This document shows, one piece after another, positions 39,334-48,591 of a stretch of DNA of 64,000 bases (the stretch's first letter is position 1; each line of letters opens with the position of its first letter). The stretch covers positions 62,001 to 126,000 of the forward strand of contig NZ_FNZV01000012.1 of NCBI RefSeq assembly GCF_900109555.1, read 5' to 3'. The notes beneath the pieces are model-generated. The model worked only from the letters and a program-made list of their open reading frames with translations, ran no database searches and was not told the origin of the DNA. The position numbers and the translations under genes are program-made. The DNA is from Pacificibacter marinus (GTDB lineage: Bacteria; Pseudomonadota; Alphaproteobacteria; Rhodobacterales; Rhodobacteraceae).

Positions 39334-39420
39334 GACTGCTCTCATGTGTTGTTTTTTATAGTTCTACCGCTTTTTTGCGCTTTCGTAAAATGGCTTTCCT
39401 GTGTGTGAGCGATTTGTGGA

Positions 39421-40302
39421 TCAAACGACAAATGCAAGCAAAAGCGGAAGGTATAATACCGACAAAAGTGTCGACGCCACCACCAGCCCTGCGACTTCAT
39501 CGGCTTTGGCCCCGTATTTTTCGGCCAAAAGATACGATGTGACTGCAACTGGCGTGGTGATTTGAAGAATCAAAACAGCGTAGGGCACGGATGTCAGTTC
39601 AAACCAGCGTCCGACAGCGACGGCGATTCCCGTGCATAATAACGCTTTGAACACAGATAAAACCGCAGCTTTGCCAAGACCGCGTGGCGCAAGGCGCGCA
39701 ACGGCGACACCCAAGGTGATCAACATAACCGGAATGGCAATTTGGCCGAGCAGTTCGAGCGTGTTCATCATAAAGGTTGGAAGGGTCCACCCTTGCCACA
39801 GAAAAATAGAGCCGAGCAACGTGGCCCCCACAAGAGGTTCTTTGATAGCTTTTCCAACCGATCCACCGCCAGCTGTTATGTAGACCCCGAATGTGAAAGA
39901 CCACATGGCCATAACCGCGAATATGATGATGGCATAGCTGAGGCCCTCGTCACCAAATGCAAAGAATGCGAGCGGCAAGCCCAAATTTCCAACATTGCCA
40001 AAGATGAGCGGATTTAGAAATGTTCGTGTCTCAAGTCGTAGGATTTTGACCGCAGCATACATCACGACCGTAACGCTGCCGTAGGCAAGGATTGACGCAA
40101 ATAAGAGTTTGGTCAGAGCTGTCGGTTCAATTTCTGCTTTGACCAAAGCTGTAAAAATAAGGGCAGGCACCGAAAGCGTCATCGCCAGCTTTGTGACAAA
40201 TTCAATTCTGTACTCGTGACCTGTCTTTACCCAGATGAATCCGATTGCCGCTAAAAGGAAGACTGGTGACACGATTTCCAAGACTGTCAAAATTAGGTTC
40301 AC
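39421..40302 (-). CDS. AEC-family membrane transporter
   Basis: 293 residues if started at the GTG at 40302, which has AGGAAACAG upstream; the longer ATG frame crosses into the divergent hspQ leader. About ten hydrophobic segments. SVPALIFTALVKAEI near the N-terminus and NPLIFGNVGNLGLPLAFFAFG in the middle (core NVGNLGLP) match the auxin efflux carrier/malonate transporter family. Substrate is unknown; organic acids are typical. Confidence 0.88.
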   Translation of the reverse strand: MNLILTVLEIVSPVFLLAAIGFIWVKTGHEYRIEFVTKLAMTLSVPALIFTALVKAEIEPTALTKLLFASILAYGSVTVVMYAAVKILRLETRTFLNPLIFGNVGNLGLPLAFFAFGDEGLSYAIIIFAVMAMWSFTFGVYITAGGGSVGKAIKEPLVGATLLGSIFLWQGWTLPTFMMNTLELLGQIAIPVMLITLGVAVARLAPRGLGKAAVLSVFKALLCTGIAVAVGRWFELTSVPYAVLILQITTPVAVTSYLLAEKYGAKADEVAGLVVASTLLSVLYLPLLLAFVV

Positions 40303-40387
40303 AAACTGTTTCCTGAATAATCGGTTGTCCCCCGTGGACACCGCTGGTGGGAAAAGTCTAATAACGGACAACGGGGGTTGCAATGTC

Positions 40388-40714
40388 ATGTTGAAGACGC
40401 GCGCCAAGTATCATCTCGGACAGGTTGTTCGCCATCGAAAGCATCCCTTTCGTGGCGTGGTTTTTGACGTAGATGCAATATTTTCGAATACAGAAGAATG
40501 GTATGATGCCATTCCAGAAGGCAGTCGTCCGAATCGGGACCAGCCGTTCTATCATTTGTTGGCTGAGAATGATCAGAGTTACTATGTTGCCTATGTCTCA
40601 GAGCAAAATTTGATTGCTGACTATTCTGGGGTTCCGGTGGAGCACCCTGATTTGACAGATCTTTTTGGGCCATTTGAGGATGGCACCTATCCTTTGCATT
40701 TTCAAATGAACTAA
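40388..40714 (+). CDS. hspQ: HspQ / hemimethylated DNA-binding family protein
   Basis: 108 residues from the ATG at 40388; upstream in-frame codons overlap the divergent gene. The sequence KYHLGQVVRHRKHPFRGVVFDVD near the start (core FRGVVFDVD) and PFYHLLAENDQSYYVAYVSEQNL are the family marks. E. coli HspQ binds hemimethylated DNA and modulates Lon and DnaA stability. With a CcrM methylase in the same window, a methylation link is possible but unproved. Confidence 0.9.
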   Translation: MLKTRAKYHLGQVVRHRKHPFRGVVFDVDAIFSNTEEWYDAIPEGSRPNRDQPFYHLLAENDQSYYVAYVSEQNLIADYSGVPVEHPDLTDLFGPFEDGTYPLHFQMN

Positions 40715-40741
40715 CCGTTTGTTTGCAGCGTTCATATCTTT

Positions 40742-41233
40742 TTAGGTGTCACCGTTGAGCGATAATTGAAACGTTAAAATGTTGTGTCCCGCTGCGCGGT
40801 CATAATTGAGATGGGATGTGAGTTGGCGAATTAAAAGCCAGCCAAAGCCACCCTCAGGTAAATCAGCAATGTCGCAGTCCAAGCTTTTTTGCATCCCTTG
40901 TGGGAGAGTGCCGTTTGGCATTGGGCAACCTGTATCGACAATTTCGCATTGCAACTGGCCTTTGCTATAATTCATTTGCGTTTCAATAAGCCCAGTGCTG
41001 GGTTTTTTATAGGCATGTTCAACAATGTTGTTGAATATTTCCGCGACTACGAGCTCTAGCGTGCTCCAATCGTCCGCGTCCAAATTCAGATTTTTGAGAC
41101 CTAATTTTATGCACATAAGGCCACGCCGTACGGCGCGTTCATTTGCAGGAATGACCAAGCGTAAGACGCCATCCTCACCGCAAGGTGCAGGGGCACCGTC
41201 AAATGTGGTATCCGGTATTCTTTCAGGACGCAT
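40742..41233 (-). CDS. anti-sigma-factor type serine kinase (RsbW/SpoIIAB-like ATPase)
   Basis: 163 residues from the ATG at 41233. A GHKL ATPase fold: N-box VVAEIFNNIVEHAY (62-75), G1 box DTGCPMP (100-106) and G2 segment GGFGWLLIRQL (128-138). Such kinases phosphorylate a STAS antagonist and sequester a sigma factor or another target. The STAS gene is immediately upstream with an 11-base overlap. No sigma factor or PP2C phosphatase is close by. Confidence 0.88.
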   Translation of the reverse strand: MRPERIPDTTFDGAPAPCGEDGVLRLVIPANERAVRRGLMCIKLGLKNLNLDADDWSTLELVVAEIFNNIVEHAYKKPSTGLIETQMNYSKGQLQCEIVDTGCPMPNGTLPQGMQKSLDCDIADLPEGGFGWLLIRQLTSHLNYDRAAGHNILTFQLSLNGDT

Positions 41234-41567
41234 TCGCCACGCTTTCAATCGCTGCGGTGGCATCGTCATGAATTGAAAAAACCGTATCCATTCGCGTGAG
41301 ACGAAAGACCTTGTGAACTGCGGGTTGCAGCGACGCCAGTTCCAAGGATTGCTCCGATTTTTTGGCTTTGAGGACGGCAACTACAGCACCCAAACCCGAA
41401 CTGTCTAGGAACTGGACCTGTGACATATCGAGCACAACACGATTGGGCCCTTCATCCGTCAGTTTGCGCATTTCGTCTTTAAACTGAATGGCGCAGACGG
41501 CATCAATTCGATCTTCGCAGACGGTCACAAGACGCGCACCGTTGAAGTCTTTGTGGTTTAATTTCAT
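41223..41567 (-). CDS. STAS-domain anti-sigma factor antagonist
   Basis: 114 residues from the ATG at 41567, which has AAAGGG upstream. The STAS fold has VVLDMSQVQFLDSSGLGAVV, with the phosphorylatable Ser at 56 or 57 in DSSG. It is the partner of the overlapping RsbW-like kinase. In other bacteria these pairs control stress sigma factors, biofilm or secretion; the output is not visible here. Confidence 0.92.
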   Translation of the reverse strand: MKLNHKDFNGARLVTVCEDRIDAVCAIQFKDEMRKLTDEGPNRVVLDMSQVQFLDSSGLGAVVAVLKAKKSEQSLELASLQPAVHKVFRLTRMDTVFSIHDDATAAIESVANAS

Positions 41568-41748
41568 TTTGCACCCTTTGTCTTTGATGGCCCTCAATTT
41601 AGGTGGAAATACTTACCAACGCGTATGCGAAACCACACAGGTTCCGCATCTAGACCTGATATTTAGTTAGAAATTTAAAGGAAAAATGGGGGCTCAGCCG
41701 AATGAACAGATGTTGGCCAAGCGCGGGGGAATATGCTATCGGCTGCGC

Positions 41749-42396
41749 ATGAGCGATACATATAATCCCCCCCAAGTCCCGCTGGACGTGCTGCATGCAG
41801 ACCACCAGATTTTGATTGTGAACAAGCCCTCGGGGCTTTTGTCTGTGCCTGGAAAAGGCGCGCATATGTCTGACTGCCTGATGGCGCGTATTTTGGGGGC
41901 CTTTCCAGAGGCTTTGCTGATTCACCGGCTTGATCGTGACACCAGTGGAGTGATGGTTTTTGCCCTCACGCCGCATGCGCAAAAACACATTGGTCAACAG
42001 TTTGAAAAACGCCGGACCAAAAAGACATATGTCGCCCGTATTTGGGGGCGTCTCGAAGAGAGAACTGGCACCGTTGATCAGCCCATTATCGTGGATTGGG
42101 AAAACCGTCCTTTGCAAAAAATCTGTCATGAAACAGGACGCGCGGCTCAAACCGATTGGCGGGTGCTGCGTTATGATGAAACAGGCACGCGGGTACGGTT
42201 GTATCCGCACACAGGTCGGTCACATCAGTTGCGGGTTCATATGTTGTTCTTGGGGCATCCGATTATTGGCGATCCTTTGTATGCCACAGGCGAGGCGCGG
42301 GATGCACCACGTTTGATGCTACATTCAGAAAACCTAAAATTTCGTCACCCCGATGGTGGCGCAGGTGTCAGTTTTACCGCGAAATGCCCGTTCTAG
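41749..42396 (+). CDS. RluA-family pseudouridine synthase
   Basis: 215 residues from the ATG at 41749. The catalytic Asp motif is HRLDRDTSGVMVF near residues 63-75, with NKPSGLLSVPGKG before it and HTGRSHQLRVHML after it. It lacks an N-terminal S4 domain, as in RluA itself, which modifies 23S rRNA position 746 and tRNA position 32. That target is likely but inferred. Confidence 0.92.
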   Translation: MSDTYNPPQVPLDVLHADHQILIVNKPSGLLSVPGKGAHMSDCLMARILGAFPEALLIHRLDRDTSGVMVFALTPHAQKHIGQQFEKRRTKKTYVARIWGRLEERTGTVDQPIIVDWENRPLQKICHETGRAAQTDWRVLRYDETGTRVRLYPHTGRSHQLRVHMLFLGHPIIGDPLYATGEARDAPRLMLHSENLKFRHPDGGAGVSFTAKCPF

Positions 42397-42464
42397 ATCT
42401 GTTCGATAGTTCAGAACGTTGTCTTTTTCTTGTGTGAACCGCTTACAATGATCCCGCGATTGCT

Positions 42465-42480
42465 TATGTTTATAAACATA
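42465..42480. promoter_or_regulatory. perfect 16-base palindrome at the peroxiredoxin promoter
   Basis: TATGTTTATAAACATA is its own reverse complement. It overlaps a possible -10 element (TATGTT; with TTACAA at 42443-42448 as -35 and a 16-base spacer) and lies 26 bases before the ATG, which suggests a repressor operator. I do not recognise the regulator. Confidence 0.55.
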
Positions 42481-42506
42481 GAGACACACTTTTAAAGGAG
42501 GCTTCA

Positions 42507-43160
42507 ATGGGTCTGCGCATCAACGATACAGTTCCTAATTTCACGGCTCAAACCGACCAAGGCGAAATTACGTTTCACGATTGGATCGGCGATTCTTGGG
42601 CGATTTTATTCTCTCATCCCAAAGACTTTACGCCTGTGTGCACCACAGAATTTGGCGCAGTTGCACAGCTTAGCGATGAATGGGCCGCACGTGGCACCAA
42701 AGTGATCGGCGTGTCCGTTGACGGCGTTGAAGAACACAAAGGTTGGAAAAAAGATATCGAATCTTTCGCTGGCACGACCGCGGGTTTCCCTATCATCGCT
42801 GATAGCGATTTGGCCGTGTCCAAAGCCTTCGATATGCTGCCTGCAGATGCCTATATGCCAGACGGGCGCACGCCAGCACACAGCGCCACAGTGCGCTCCG
42901 TATTCATCATCTCGCCCGATAAAAAAGTGCAACTGACCATGACATACCCAATGTCTGTTGGCCGTAACTTTGCTGAGATTCTGCGGGCTTTGGATGCGCT
43001 GCAAAAAACATTCGGCGCACCGCTTGCAACACCTGCAAACTGGCAAACAGGCCAAGACGTTGTTGTGGCCCTATCGCTCGATAACGCGGCTGCAGAAGCC
43101 AAATACGGCAAGCTGGACATTAAACTGCCATACCTGCGGATGGCCAAAGACCCTAAATAA
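42507..43160 (+). CDS. 1-Cys peroxiredoxin (Prx6 type)
   Basis: 217 residues, the Prx6 length. The peroxidatic Cys is at 45 in HPKDFTPVCTTEFG and it is the only Cys of the protein, so this is a 1-Cys enzyme without resolving Cys. The C-terminal half with TYPMSVGRNFAEILR fits. It reduces hydrogen peroxide and lipid peroxides. A strong AAAGGAGG site precedes the ATG, and a perfect palindrome lies upstream. Confidence 0.95.
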   Translation: MGLRINDTVPNFTAQTDQGEITFHDWIGDSWAILFSHPKDFTPVCTTEFGAVAQLSDEWAARGTKVIGVSVDGVEEHKGWKKDIESFAGTTAGFPIIADSDLAVSKAFDMLPADAYMPDGRTPAHSATVRSVFIISPDKKVQLTMTYPMSVGRNFAEILRALDALQKTFGAPLATPANWQTGQDVVVALSLDNAAAEAKYGKLDIKLPYLRMAKDPK

Positions 43161-43240
43161 GCACGCTGTTCATGTGTGTATTTGGGGGTCAATCAATGTT
43201 GAGACACCACTTCAACACATGAACATCTAAACGGGAAATT

Positions 43241-43273
43241 GCGGCGGGCTTTTAACAAAGCCTGCCGCGTTTT
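43241..43273 (+). terminator. Rho-independent terminator of the peroxiredoxin gene
   Basis: GCGGCGGGCTTT (43241-43252), loop TAAC, AAAGCCTGCCGC (43257-43268) with one G-T pair, then GTTTT. It reaches the stop codon of the convergent hypothetical ORF. Confidence 0.9.
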
Positions 43274-43601
43274 AGTTGTAATGTTTTGCCGTACGTATGG
43301 CATCAACTTCACGATTGATCGCCTCGCCCAAAGGCCCAGAAATCGTTTCTGCGACCTGCTTTGAGGTGTCAGAGTTTTGCTTGTTCGCTTTTACAGGCGC
43401 CTTCTTTAGAAATTGAAAACCAAACAGTTCGATCATCAATCGCGGTGCCACATAGGCTGCACCATAGCGGGCAACAACAGTTAAGATCAGCTTTTCCAAA
43501 ACGGGACAAACACTTTTGAGTTCAATAGCTTTGGGCCCATCGACAAGGCATAAGACCCATAGTGGAAAGATCAAATAAATAGCAACCTTGCGACCACGCA
43601 C
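43272..43601 (-). CDS. hypothetical protein
   Basis: 109 residues from a GTG start. The N-terminus is signal-like (basic MRGRK then hydrophobic to residue 20), and the middle is moderately hydrophobic. The tail is polar with Lys, Gln and Ser. I do not recognise a family. It occupies a 560-base stretch between peroxiredoxin and the glycosyltransferase that otherwise holds no gene, and its stop overlaps a terminator. It may be exported or may not be a real gene. Confidence 0.4.
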   Translation of the reverse strand: MRGRKVAIYLIFPLWVLCLVDGPKAIELKSVCPVLEKLILTVVARYGAAYVAPRLMIELFGFQFLKKAPVKANKQNSDTSKQVAETISGPLGEAINREVDAIRTAKHYN

Positions 43602-43720
43602 AGTAGCACTTGAATGAATTTTAGCCTTTTCGAGGTCACGTGATCATACCGCCATGTTGTGATGAAGGTGTGATAAATATAATAGGGAAAGCCGATGATC
43701 TGCTTAACTATACGCCCTAA

Positions 43721-44590
43721 TTATGTCCCGACTTTCGCCAGCTTAGGGTGTTGATTGGACATAGCAGAGGTGACGCCACGCCAAAACCCAATCGCTTTCG
43801 CGCGTTTGCGTTTTGACAAAAGGACCAGTGGCGATATGAGGCCCAAACCCGCTGCCAGTATCGACCTTGTTGCCGCGAAAGGCACTCCATGTTTTCTCAT
43901 CGCATAAACGCGTGAACGCCCAAGGTGATAGGCTTTAAAGTTGGCAATCTGCGGTGATCGCCCCGATGAATGGCCCGCATCATGCAAGACCTTTGCATCT
44001 GGAACAAAGATCAACGGGCCGGTGGTTTTGGTGTGGTTAATCGACCAGTCATCGTCCTCGTGGTACATGAAAATATTGGGGTCAAACGGCGTAAAATCAG
44101 CACGACGTAAAAAGATCGCTGATCCTGCTAGAACGGGCAGTTGCACTTCGCCTGTCGGCCAACCTTTGGGTAGCCACTGTGATTTCGGTAATAAAACAGA
44201 GCGCTGTTTGAAAAAGGCAGACCCATTCGCGTTCATGATTTTTGGGGAAAAAGCGGCCCCGTTGGGGTGACGCGTCACGGCGGCCAATAATGCATCAATG
44301 GCCCCATCTTTGAGCTGCGCGTCAGGGTTTAGGAAAAAGATAAATTCCGTTTTTGCCGCTTGCGCACCTGCGTTGCAGGCTGGTCCAAAGCCGATGTTTT
44401 CGGGCAGTTCAACCAACTGAGCACCATGGTGCGCAGCCAAGGGGCGCAGGGCGTCTTTGTCTTTGCTGGCGTTGTCCACGATGATGACGTTACAACCCAC
44501 CGGCACAGTGGCCAGCATTTGTTTCAAAATGCCGCTGCTGTTGTAGCTAACGGTTATAATGGTGACATCTGAGGGCGTGAATTGCGACAT
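43721..44590 (-). CDS. GT2 family glycosyltransferase
   Basis: 289 residues from the ATG at 44590; an ATG four codons earlier is also possible. GT-A fold start TIITVSYNSS, then VDNASKD near residue 38, NIGFGPACNAGA and FFLNPDAQL, the latter holding the metal-binding region. It resembles rhamnosyltransferase-like GT2 enzymes. It likely adds a sugar to a surface polysaccharide; no other polysaccharide genes are adjacent. It lies downstream of pnp on the same strand behind a terminator. Confidence 0.9.
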   Translation of the reverse strand: MSQFTPSDVTIITVSYNSSGILKQMLATVPVGCNVIIVDNASKDKDALRPLAAHHGAQLVELPENIGFGPACNAGAQAAKTEFIFFLNPDAQLKDGAIDALLAAVTRHPNGAAFSPKIMNANGSAFFKQRSVLLPKSQWLPKGWPTGEVQLPVLAGSAIFLRRADFTPFDPNIFMYHEDDDWSINHTKTTGPLIFVPDAKVLHDAGHSSGRSPQIANFKAYHLGRSRVYAMRKHGVPFAATRSILAAGLGLISPLVLLSKRKRAKAIGFWRGVTSAMSNQHPKLAKVGT

Positions 44591-44670
44591 AGGAAAACTC
44601 ATAAAATGCATGTTGCTTTGTAATAGAGGTACTCGTCCTACCGAATTAACACAAGCAGACCTAAAAATGG

Positions 44671-44698
44671 AAAAGGCCCCGATGTTTCCATCGAGGCC
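44671..44698 (-). terminator. Rho-independent terminator of pnp
   Basis: On the minus strand GGCCTCGATG (44698-44689), loop GAAA, CATCGGGGCC (44684-44675), then TTTT. The stem has ten pairs with one mismatch or wobble. It is 25 bases after the pnp stop. Confidence 0.9.
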
Positions 44699-44722
44699 CA
44701 AACTTTAAAGCGAAATCAGAGC

Positions 44723-46858
44723 TTATGCGTCTGAAGTTTTTTCTTCTGCGATCTCTTCGCCAGTTGTTTGATCAACCATTTTCATGGCCAAACGCACTTT
44801 GCCGCGATCGTCAAAGCCCAAGAGTTTAACGAAAACTTCTTGGCCTTCTTTGAGAACGTCAGATGGGTGGTTCAAGCGACGGTTTTCGATTTGTGACACG
44901 TGCACAAGACCATCACGTTTGCCGAAGAAGTTCACAAAGGCACCAAAGTCGACGACTTTGACAACTTTACCTTTGTAGATTTTGTTTTCTTCAGGCTCTG
45001 CAACGATTGAATGGATCATGTCGTAGGCTTTTTTGATCGCTTCAGCATCGGAAGACGCGATCTTGATGATGCCTTCGTCGTTGATGTCGACTTTTGCGCC
45101 AGACAATTCAACGATTTCACGGATCACTTTACCACCGGAACCGATCACTTCACGGATTTTGTCCGTTGGGATCTGCATGGTCTCAATCTTAGGAGCGTGC
45201 TCAGAAAACGCAGACGCGCCAGACAAAGCTTTGTTCATTTCGCCCAAGATGTGCAAACGACCCGCTTTGGCTTGTGCCAAGGCTTTTTGCATGATCGCTG
45301 GTGTAATACCCGCAATCTTGATGTCCATTTGCAATGACGTGATACCGTTTTCAGTACCAGCCACTTTAAAGTCCATGTCGCCCAAGTGATCTTCGTCACC
45401 CAAGATGTCAGACAAAATAGCGTACTCGCCATCGTCTTCCATGATCAGACCCATAGCAACACCAGCCACAGCGGATTTAAGCGGAACGCCCGCATCCATC
45501 ATGGACAAAGAGCCACCACAAACAGACGCCATTGATGACGAACCGTTGGATTCAGTGATCTCAGACACAACACGTACTGTGTATGGGAAATCAGTCGCAG
45601 CAGGCAAAACAGCCTGAAGCGCACGCCATGCCAGTTTACCGTGACCAATTTCACGACGACCTGGGCCAGACACACGACCAACTTCACCTACTGAATAGGG
45701 AGGGAAGTTGTAGTGCAGCAAGAAGTTGGATTTGAAGTTGCCGTGCAACGCGTCGATGAATTGCTCGTCGTCGCCTGTGCCCAATGTGGTCACAACCAAA
45801 CCTTGCGTTTCACCGCGTGTGAACAATGCAGACCCGTGCGTACGTGGCAAAATGCCAGTCTCTGACACGATTGGGCGAATTTCGTCCAATGCGCGACCGT
45901 CGATGCGTTTGCTTTCTTTAACAACCACACCGCGCAAAACAGAAGACTCAAGGCCTTTCAACGCAGACCCAAGGTTCGCATCTTCACGCTGCTCTTCTGT
46001 CAAAGTCGCCATGATAGCTTCTTTGGCAGCAGACACAGCCGCAACGCGTTCTTGTTTGTCTGTGATTGTGTAAGCCGCTTTCATCGCGTCCGCGCCAGCC
46101 GCAGCAACAGCTGCAGACAACTCAGAGTAATCAGGCGCGTCAAATTCGAATGGCTCTTTTGCACAAGATTCGGCCAACTCAACGATCAAGTCGATGACAG
46201 GCTGGATTTGCTCGTGGGCAAAGTTCACAGCGCCAAGCATCTCTTCTTCGTTCAGCTCGTATGCTTCAGATTCAACCATCATCACGGCATCTTTGGTACC
46301 AGCCACAACCAGATCAAGACGTTGATCAGGGTTGTTGCGCAGGTCCTGCATGTCGTCGACAGTTGGGTTCAAGATGTATTCACCATCCTCGTATCCAACA
46401 CGCGCACAGGCGATAGGACCACGGAAAGGCGCGCCAGAAATAGTCAAAGCCGCAGAGGCAGCGATCATCGCAACAACGTCAGGGTCGTTGACAAGATCGT
46501 GTGACAAAACTGTACACATAACCAAAACTTCGTTTTTAAAGCCTGGTACAAACAAAGGACGAATTGGGCGGTCAATCAGACGCGCAGTCAATGTCTCTTT
46601 TTCAGTTGGACGGGCTTCGCGTTTGAAAAATCCACCTGGAACTTTACCAGCCGCGTAGTATTTTTCTTGGTAGTGCACAGTCAGTGGGAAAAAGTCCTGA
46701 CCTGGCTTTTGCTTACGGGCAAAGGTCACGTTGGCCATGACAGATGTTTCGCCCAAAGTGGCGATAACTGAACCGTCGGCTTGACGCGCAACTTTACCTG
46801 TTTCCAGTGTCAGCGTTTCTTCGCCCCACTGGATTGATTTTTTAACTTCATTGAACAT
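44723..46858 (-). CDS. pnp: polyribonucleotide nucleotidyltransferase
   Basis: 711 residues. Two RNase PH-like halves (about 10-230 and 310-540), with [12 protein letters not shown] and [15 protein letters not shown] as marks. Then a KH domain ([15 protein letters not shown] near 565) and an S1 domain ([19 protein letters not shown] near 623). It is a phosphorolytic 3'-5' exoribonuclease and part of RNA degradation complexes. rpsO lies upstream on the same strand, but an SGNH hydrolase gene on the other strand sits between them. Confidence 0.98.
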   Translation of the reverse strand: MFNEVKKSIQWGEETLTLETGKVARQADGSVIATLGETSVMANVTFARKQKPGQDFFPLTVHYQEKYYAAGKVPGGFFKREARPTEKETLTARLIDRPIRPLFVPGFKNEVLVMCTVLSHDLVNDPDVVAMIAASAALTISGAPFRGPIACARVGYEDGEYILNPTVDDMQDLRNNPDQRLDLVVAGTKDAVMMVESEAYELNEEEMLGAVNFAHEQIQPVIDLIVELAESCAKEPFEFDAPDYSELSAAVAAAGADAMKAAYTITDKQERVAAVSAAKEAIMATLTEEQREDANLGSALKGLESSVLRGVVVKESKRIDGRALDEIRPIVSETGILPRTHGSALFTRGETQGLVVTTLGTGDDEQFIDALHGNFKSNFLLHYNFPPYSVGEVGRVSGPGRREIGHGKLAWRALQAVLPAATDFPYTVRVVSEITESNGSSSMASVCGGSLSMMDAGVPLKSAVAGVAMGLIMEDDGEYAILSDILGDEDHLGDMDFKVAGTENGITSLQMDIKIAGITPAIMQKALAQAKAGRLHILGEMNKALSGASAFSEHAPKIETMQIPTDKIREVIGSGGKVIREIVELSGAKVDINDEGIIKIASSDAEAIKKAYDMIHSIVAEPEENKIYKGKVVKVVDFGAFVNFFGKRDGLVHVSQIENRRLNHPSDVLKEGQEVFVKLLGFDDRGKVRLAMKMVDQTTGEEIAEEKTSDA

Positions 46859-47221
46859 GAATTAGCATCCTAATTGGGAGCACTCCCGACCCCTGTCGGG
46901 TCTCCCGTTTTGCATGGCGGCCCCATTGCCGCCGACCCCTTTATCATTTCTTCACAGCGCGGGGATCATCGCGCTACGTCTCAGATAGACCGCCCATACA
47001 CGAATTACGTGTGTTTGGGAAGCCATCTGTGTGATGGCACCTTACACAAGCACAAGCTTGCTTGATTGTGGGCAACCGCTGGGTTGGATCGGCGCGTTTG
47101 GTGCAGTTGGCGCATGCTTGCGCATAAACGATTTGTTTTGATCTTGGTCCTAACCTGCGAAATACTAGGTAACACGCGGTGCAAAATCGCGCCCCTTTTA
47201 AAAGATCAAAGGCCAAAACAC
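46859..47221. other. intergenic region between pnp and the SGNH hydrolase gene
   Basis: 363 bases without a supported gene. Next to pnp, two overlapping inverted repeats form alternative hairpins: GGGAG/CTCCC (46876-46887) and CCCGAC/GTCGGG (46885-46900), on the pnp leader. In other bacteria the pnp leader hairpin is a processing site for autoregulation. The rest has no repeat or ORF I would support. Confidence 0.5.
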
Positions 47222-47932
47222 ATGCGCACTATTTTACTCAGTCTTTGCCTGTGTTTTGCGGCACTTTCTCTGCCCAGCGCTGTGCTGGCGGATGAGGCAG
47301 GAAAGCCGAAAATCCTTGCGATTGGCGATTCATTGATGGCGTGGCATGCCGTGAGTGGCAGATCCATTGCCGATACCGTGGGGCGCGCACTTGGTGAACC
47401 TGTGATCAATCGCGCGGTGGGGGGCGCTAAAATCATTCACGCCTTGCCTATTTCTGGGGCGCTTGGATTTAAGATTGCAGCGCAATACGCCAGTGCTCTC
47501 AGCCAAACGTCACCTGAATGGGTCATTCTGACTGGTGGTGGGAATGATCTGTTTTTGGGGTGTGGCTGTAGTTACTGCAATAAGCGTATGACGCGAATGG
47601 TTGATCCGTCTGGGCAATCAGGTGAAATTCCCAAATTGATCTCGACCATTCGCAAGACTGGCGCGCGCGTGATCTATATCGGCTATCTGCGCAGTCCTGG
47701 GGTTGATTCGATTATTGATGCCTGTTTGCCCTATGGAAACGCATTTGAAGCCCGTCTTGCGATCATGGCCGCCAAGGACAAGGGCGTGTTTTTTGTCTCT
47801 GTGGCCGATATGGTCGCCACGGGAGACCGATCAATGCATGGTGTTGATATGATTCACCCGTCGATCAAAGCATCAAACCTTATCGGACAGCGCGTTGCAA
47901 AGGTGATCCAAAAAGCGGATCGCACCCGTTAA
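47222..47932 (+). CDS. SGNH/GDSL hydrolase-type exported protein
   Basis: 236 residues from the ATG at 47222. A signal peptide ends SAVLADEA near residue 23. GDSL block I is AIGDSLMAW near residue 32, GGGND is block III, and the C-terminal DMIHPS supplies the catalytic Asp-His (block V). A Cys-rich insertion GCGCSYC follows the GGGND block. It is likely a periplasmic esterase, thioesterase or acyl-hydrolase of unknown substrate. Confidence 0.87.
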   Translation: MRTILLSLCLCFAALSLPSAVLADEAGKPKILAIGDSLMAWHAVSGRSIADTVGRALGEPVINRAVGGAKIIHALPISGALGFKIAAQYASALSQTSPEWVILTGGGNDLFLGCGCSYCNKRMTRMVDPSGQSGEIPKLISTIRKTGARVIYIGYLRSPGVDSIIDACLPYGNAFEARLAIMAAKDKGVFFVSVADMVATGDRSMHGVDMIHPSIKASNLIGQRVAKVIQKADRTR

Positions 47933-48112
47933 CGCGACAGTGCTGGTTTTGGGACGTGGCGGATGTGAAACAACACGCATCGGCAGTGTGTCAGGTGGAT
48001 GCCATACACATAGCCGACAAAGCGCATACCTATACCCGACAGAGTCCTGACAGGTATCATACGCGGTTTTTTACGCTGAATTTTCAGGTTTTAAGACGAG
48101 ATAAAGGCACAA

Positions 48113-48140
48113 AAAAACGCGCCCCGAAGGACGCGTTTTT
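48113..48140 (-). terminator. Rho-independent terminator of rpsO
   Basis: On the minus strand AAAACGCG (48139-48132) pairs with CGCGTTTT (48121-48114), with TCCTTCGGGG inside and T runs on the exit side. It lies about 30 bases after the rpsO stop and separates rpsO from pnp transcription. Confidence 0.88.
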
Positions 48141-48170
48141 CTAACCTAATCCGCGCCGAAGCGCAGGCGT

Positions 48171-48440
48171 TTAGCGACGCAGGCCAAGACGCTCGATGAG
48201 CGATTGGTAACGTGCAACGTCTTTGGCTTTGACGTAATCGAGAAGCTTACGGCGCTGCGCAACCATCATCAAAAGGCCACGGCGACCGTGGTTGTCTTTT
48301 TTGTGTGTTTTGAAGTGCTCTGTAAGAGTCGCGATGCGTGAGGAAAGAATTGCAACTTGAACTTCGGGTGAACCAGTGTCACCTTCTTTAGTTCCGAACT
48401 CTTTGATAACGCGTGCTTTTTCTTCTGCAGTAATCGACAT
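48171..48440 (-). CDS. rpsO: 30S ribosomal protein S15
   Basis: 89 residues from the ATG at 48440, with a GGAG site; the longer frame is spurious. [16 protein letters not shown] and [12 protein letters not shown] are S15 marks. S15 binds the central domain of 16S rRNA early in 30S assembly. It has its own terminator. The next gene upstream on this strand is DUF5665. Confidence 0.97.
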   Translation of the reverse strand: MSITAEEKARVIKEFGTKEGDTGSPEVQVAILSSRIATLTEHFKTHKKDNHGRRGLLMMVAQRRKLLDYVKAKDVARYQSLIERLGLRR

Positions 48441-48591
48441 CGTGGTCTCCTTATAGGTTAGGGTACGAAGACGGCGCAGGCCGGGATGTCGTCCAGCAAG
48501 GCCCATGAATATCTGCCTGTTGCCAAGCGGATGAGCGCGTATAGGCGGATTCTGTGCAAAAGGAAAGAGATTTGCGTTGTCGGGCTTTGTG

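Noticed and set aside
47933-48112. 180-base gap after the SGNH gene as a possible ncRNA
   Set aside because: Only a weak ATACCT/AGGTAT repeat is visible, with no promoter or terminator on the plus strand that could define a transcript.
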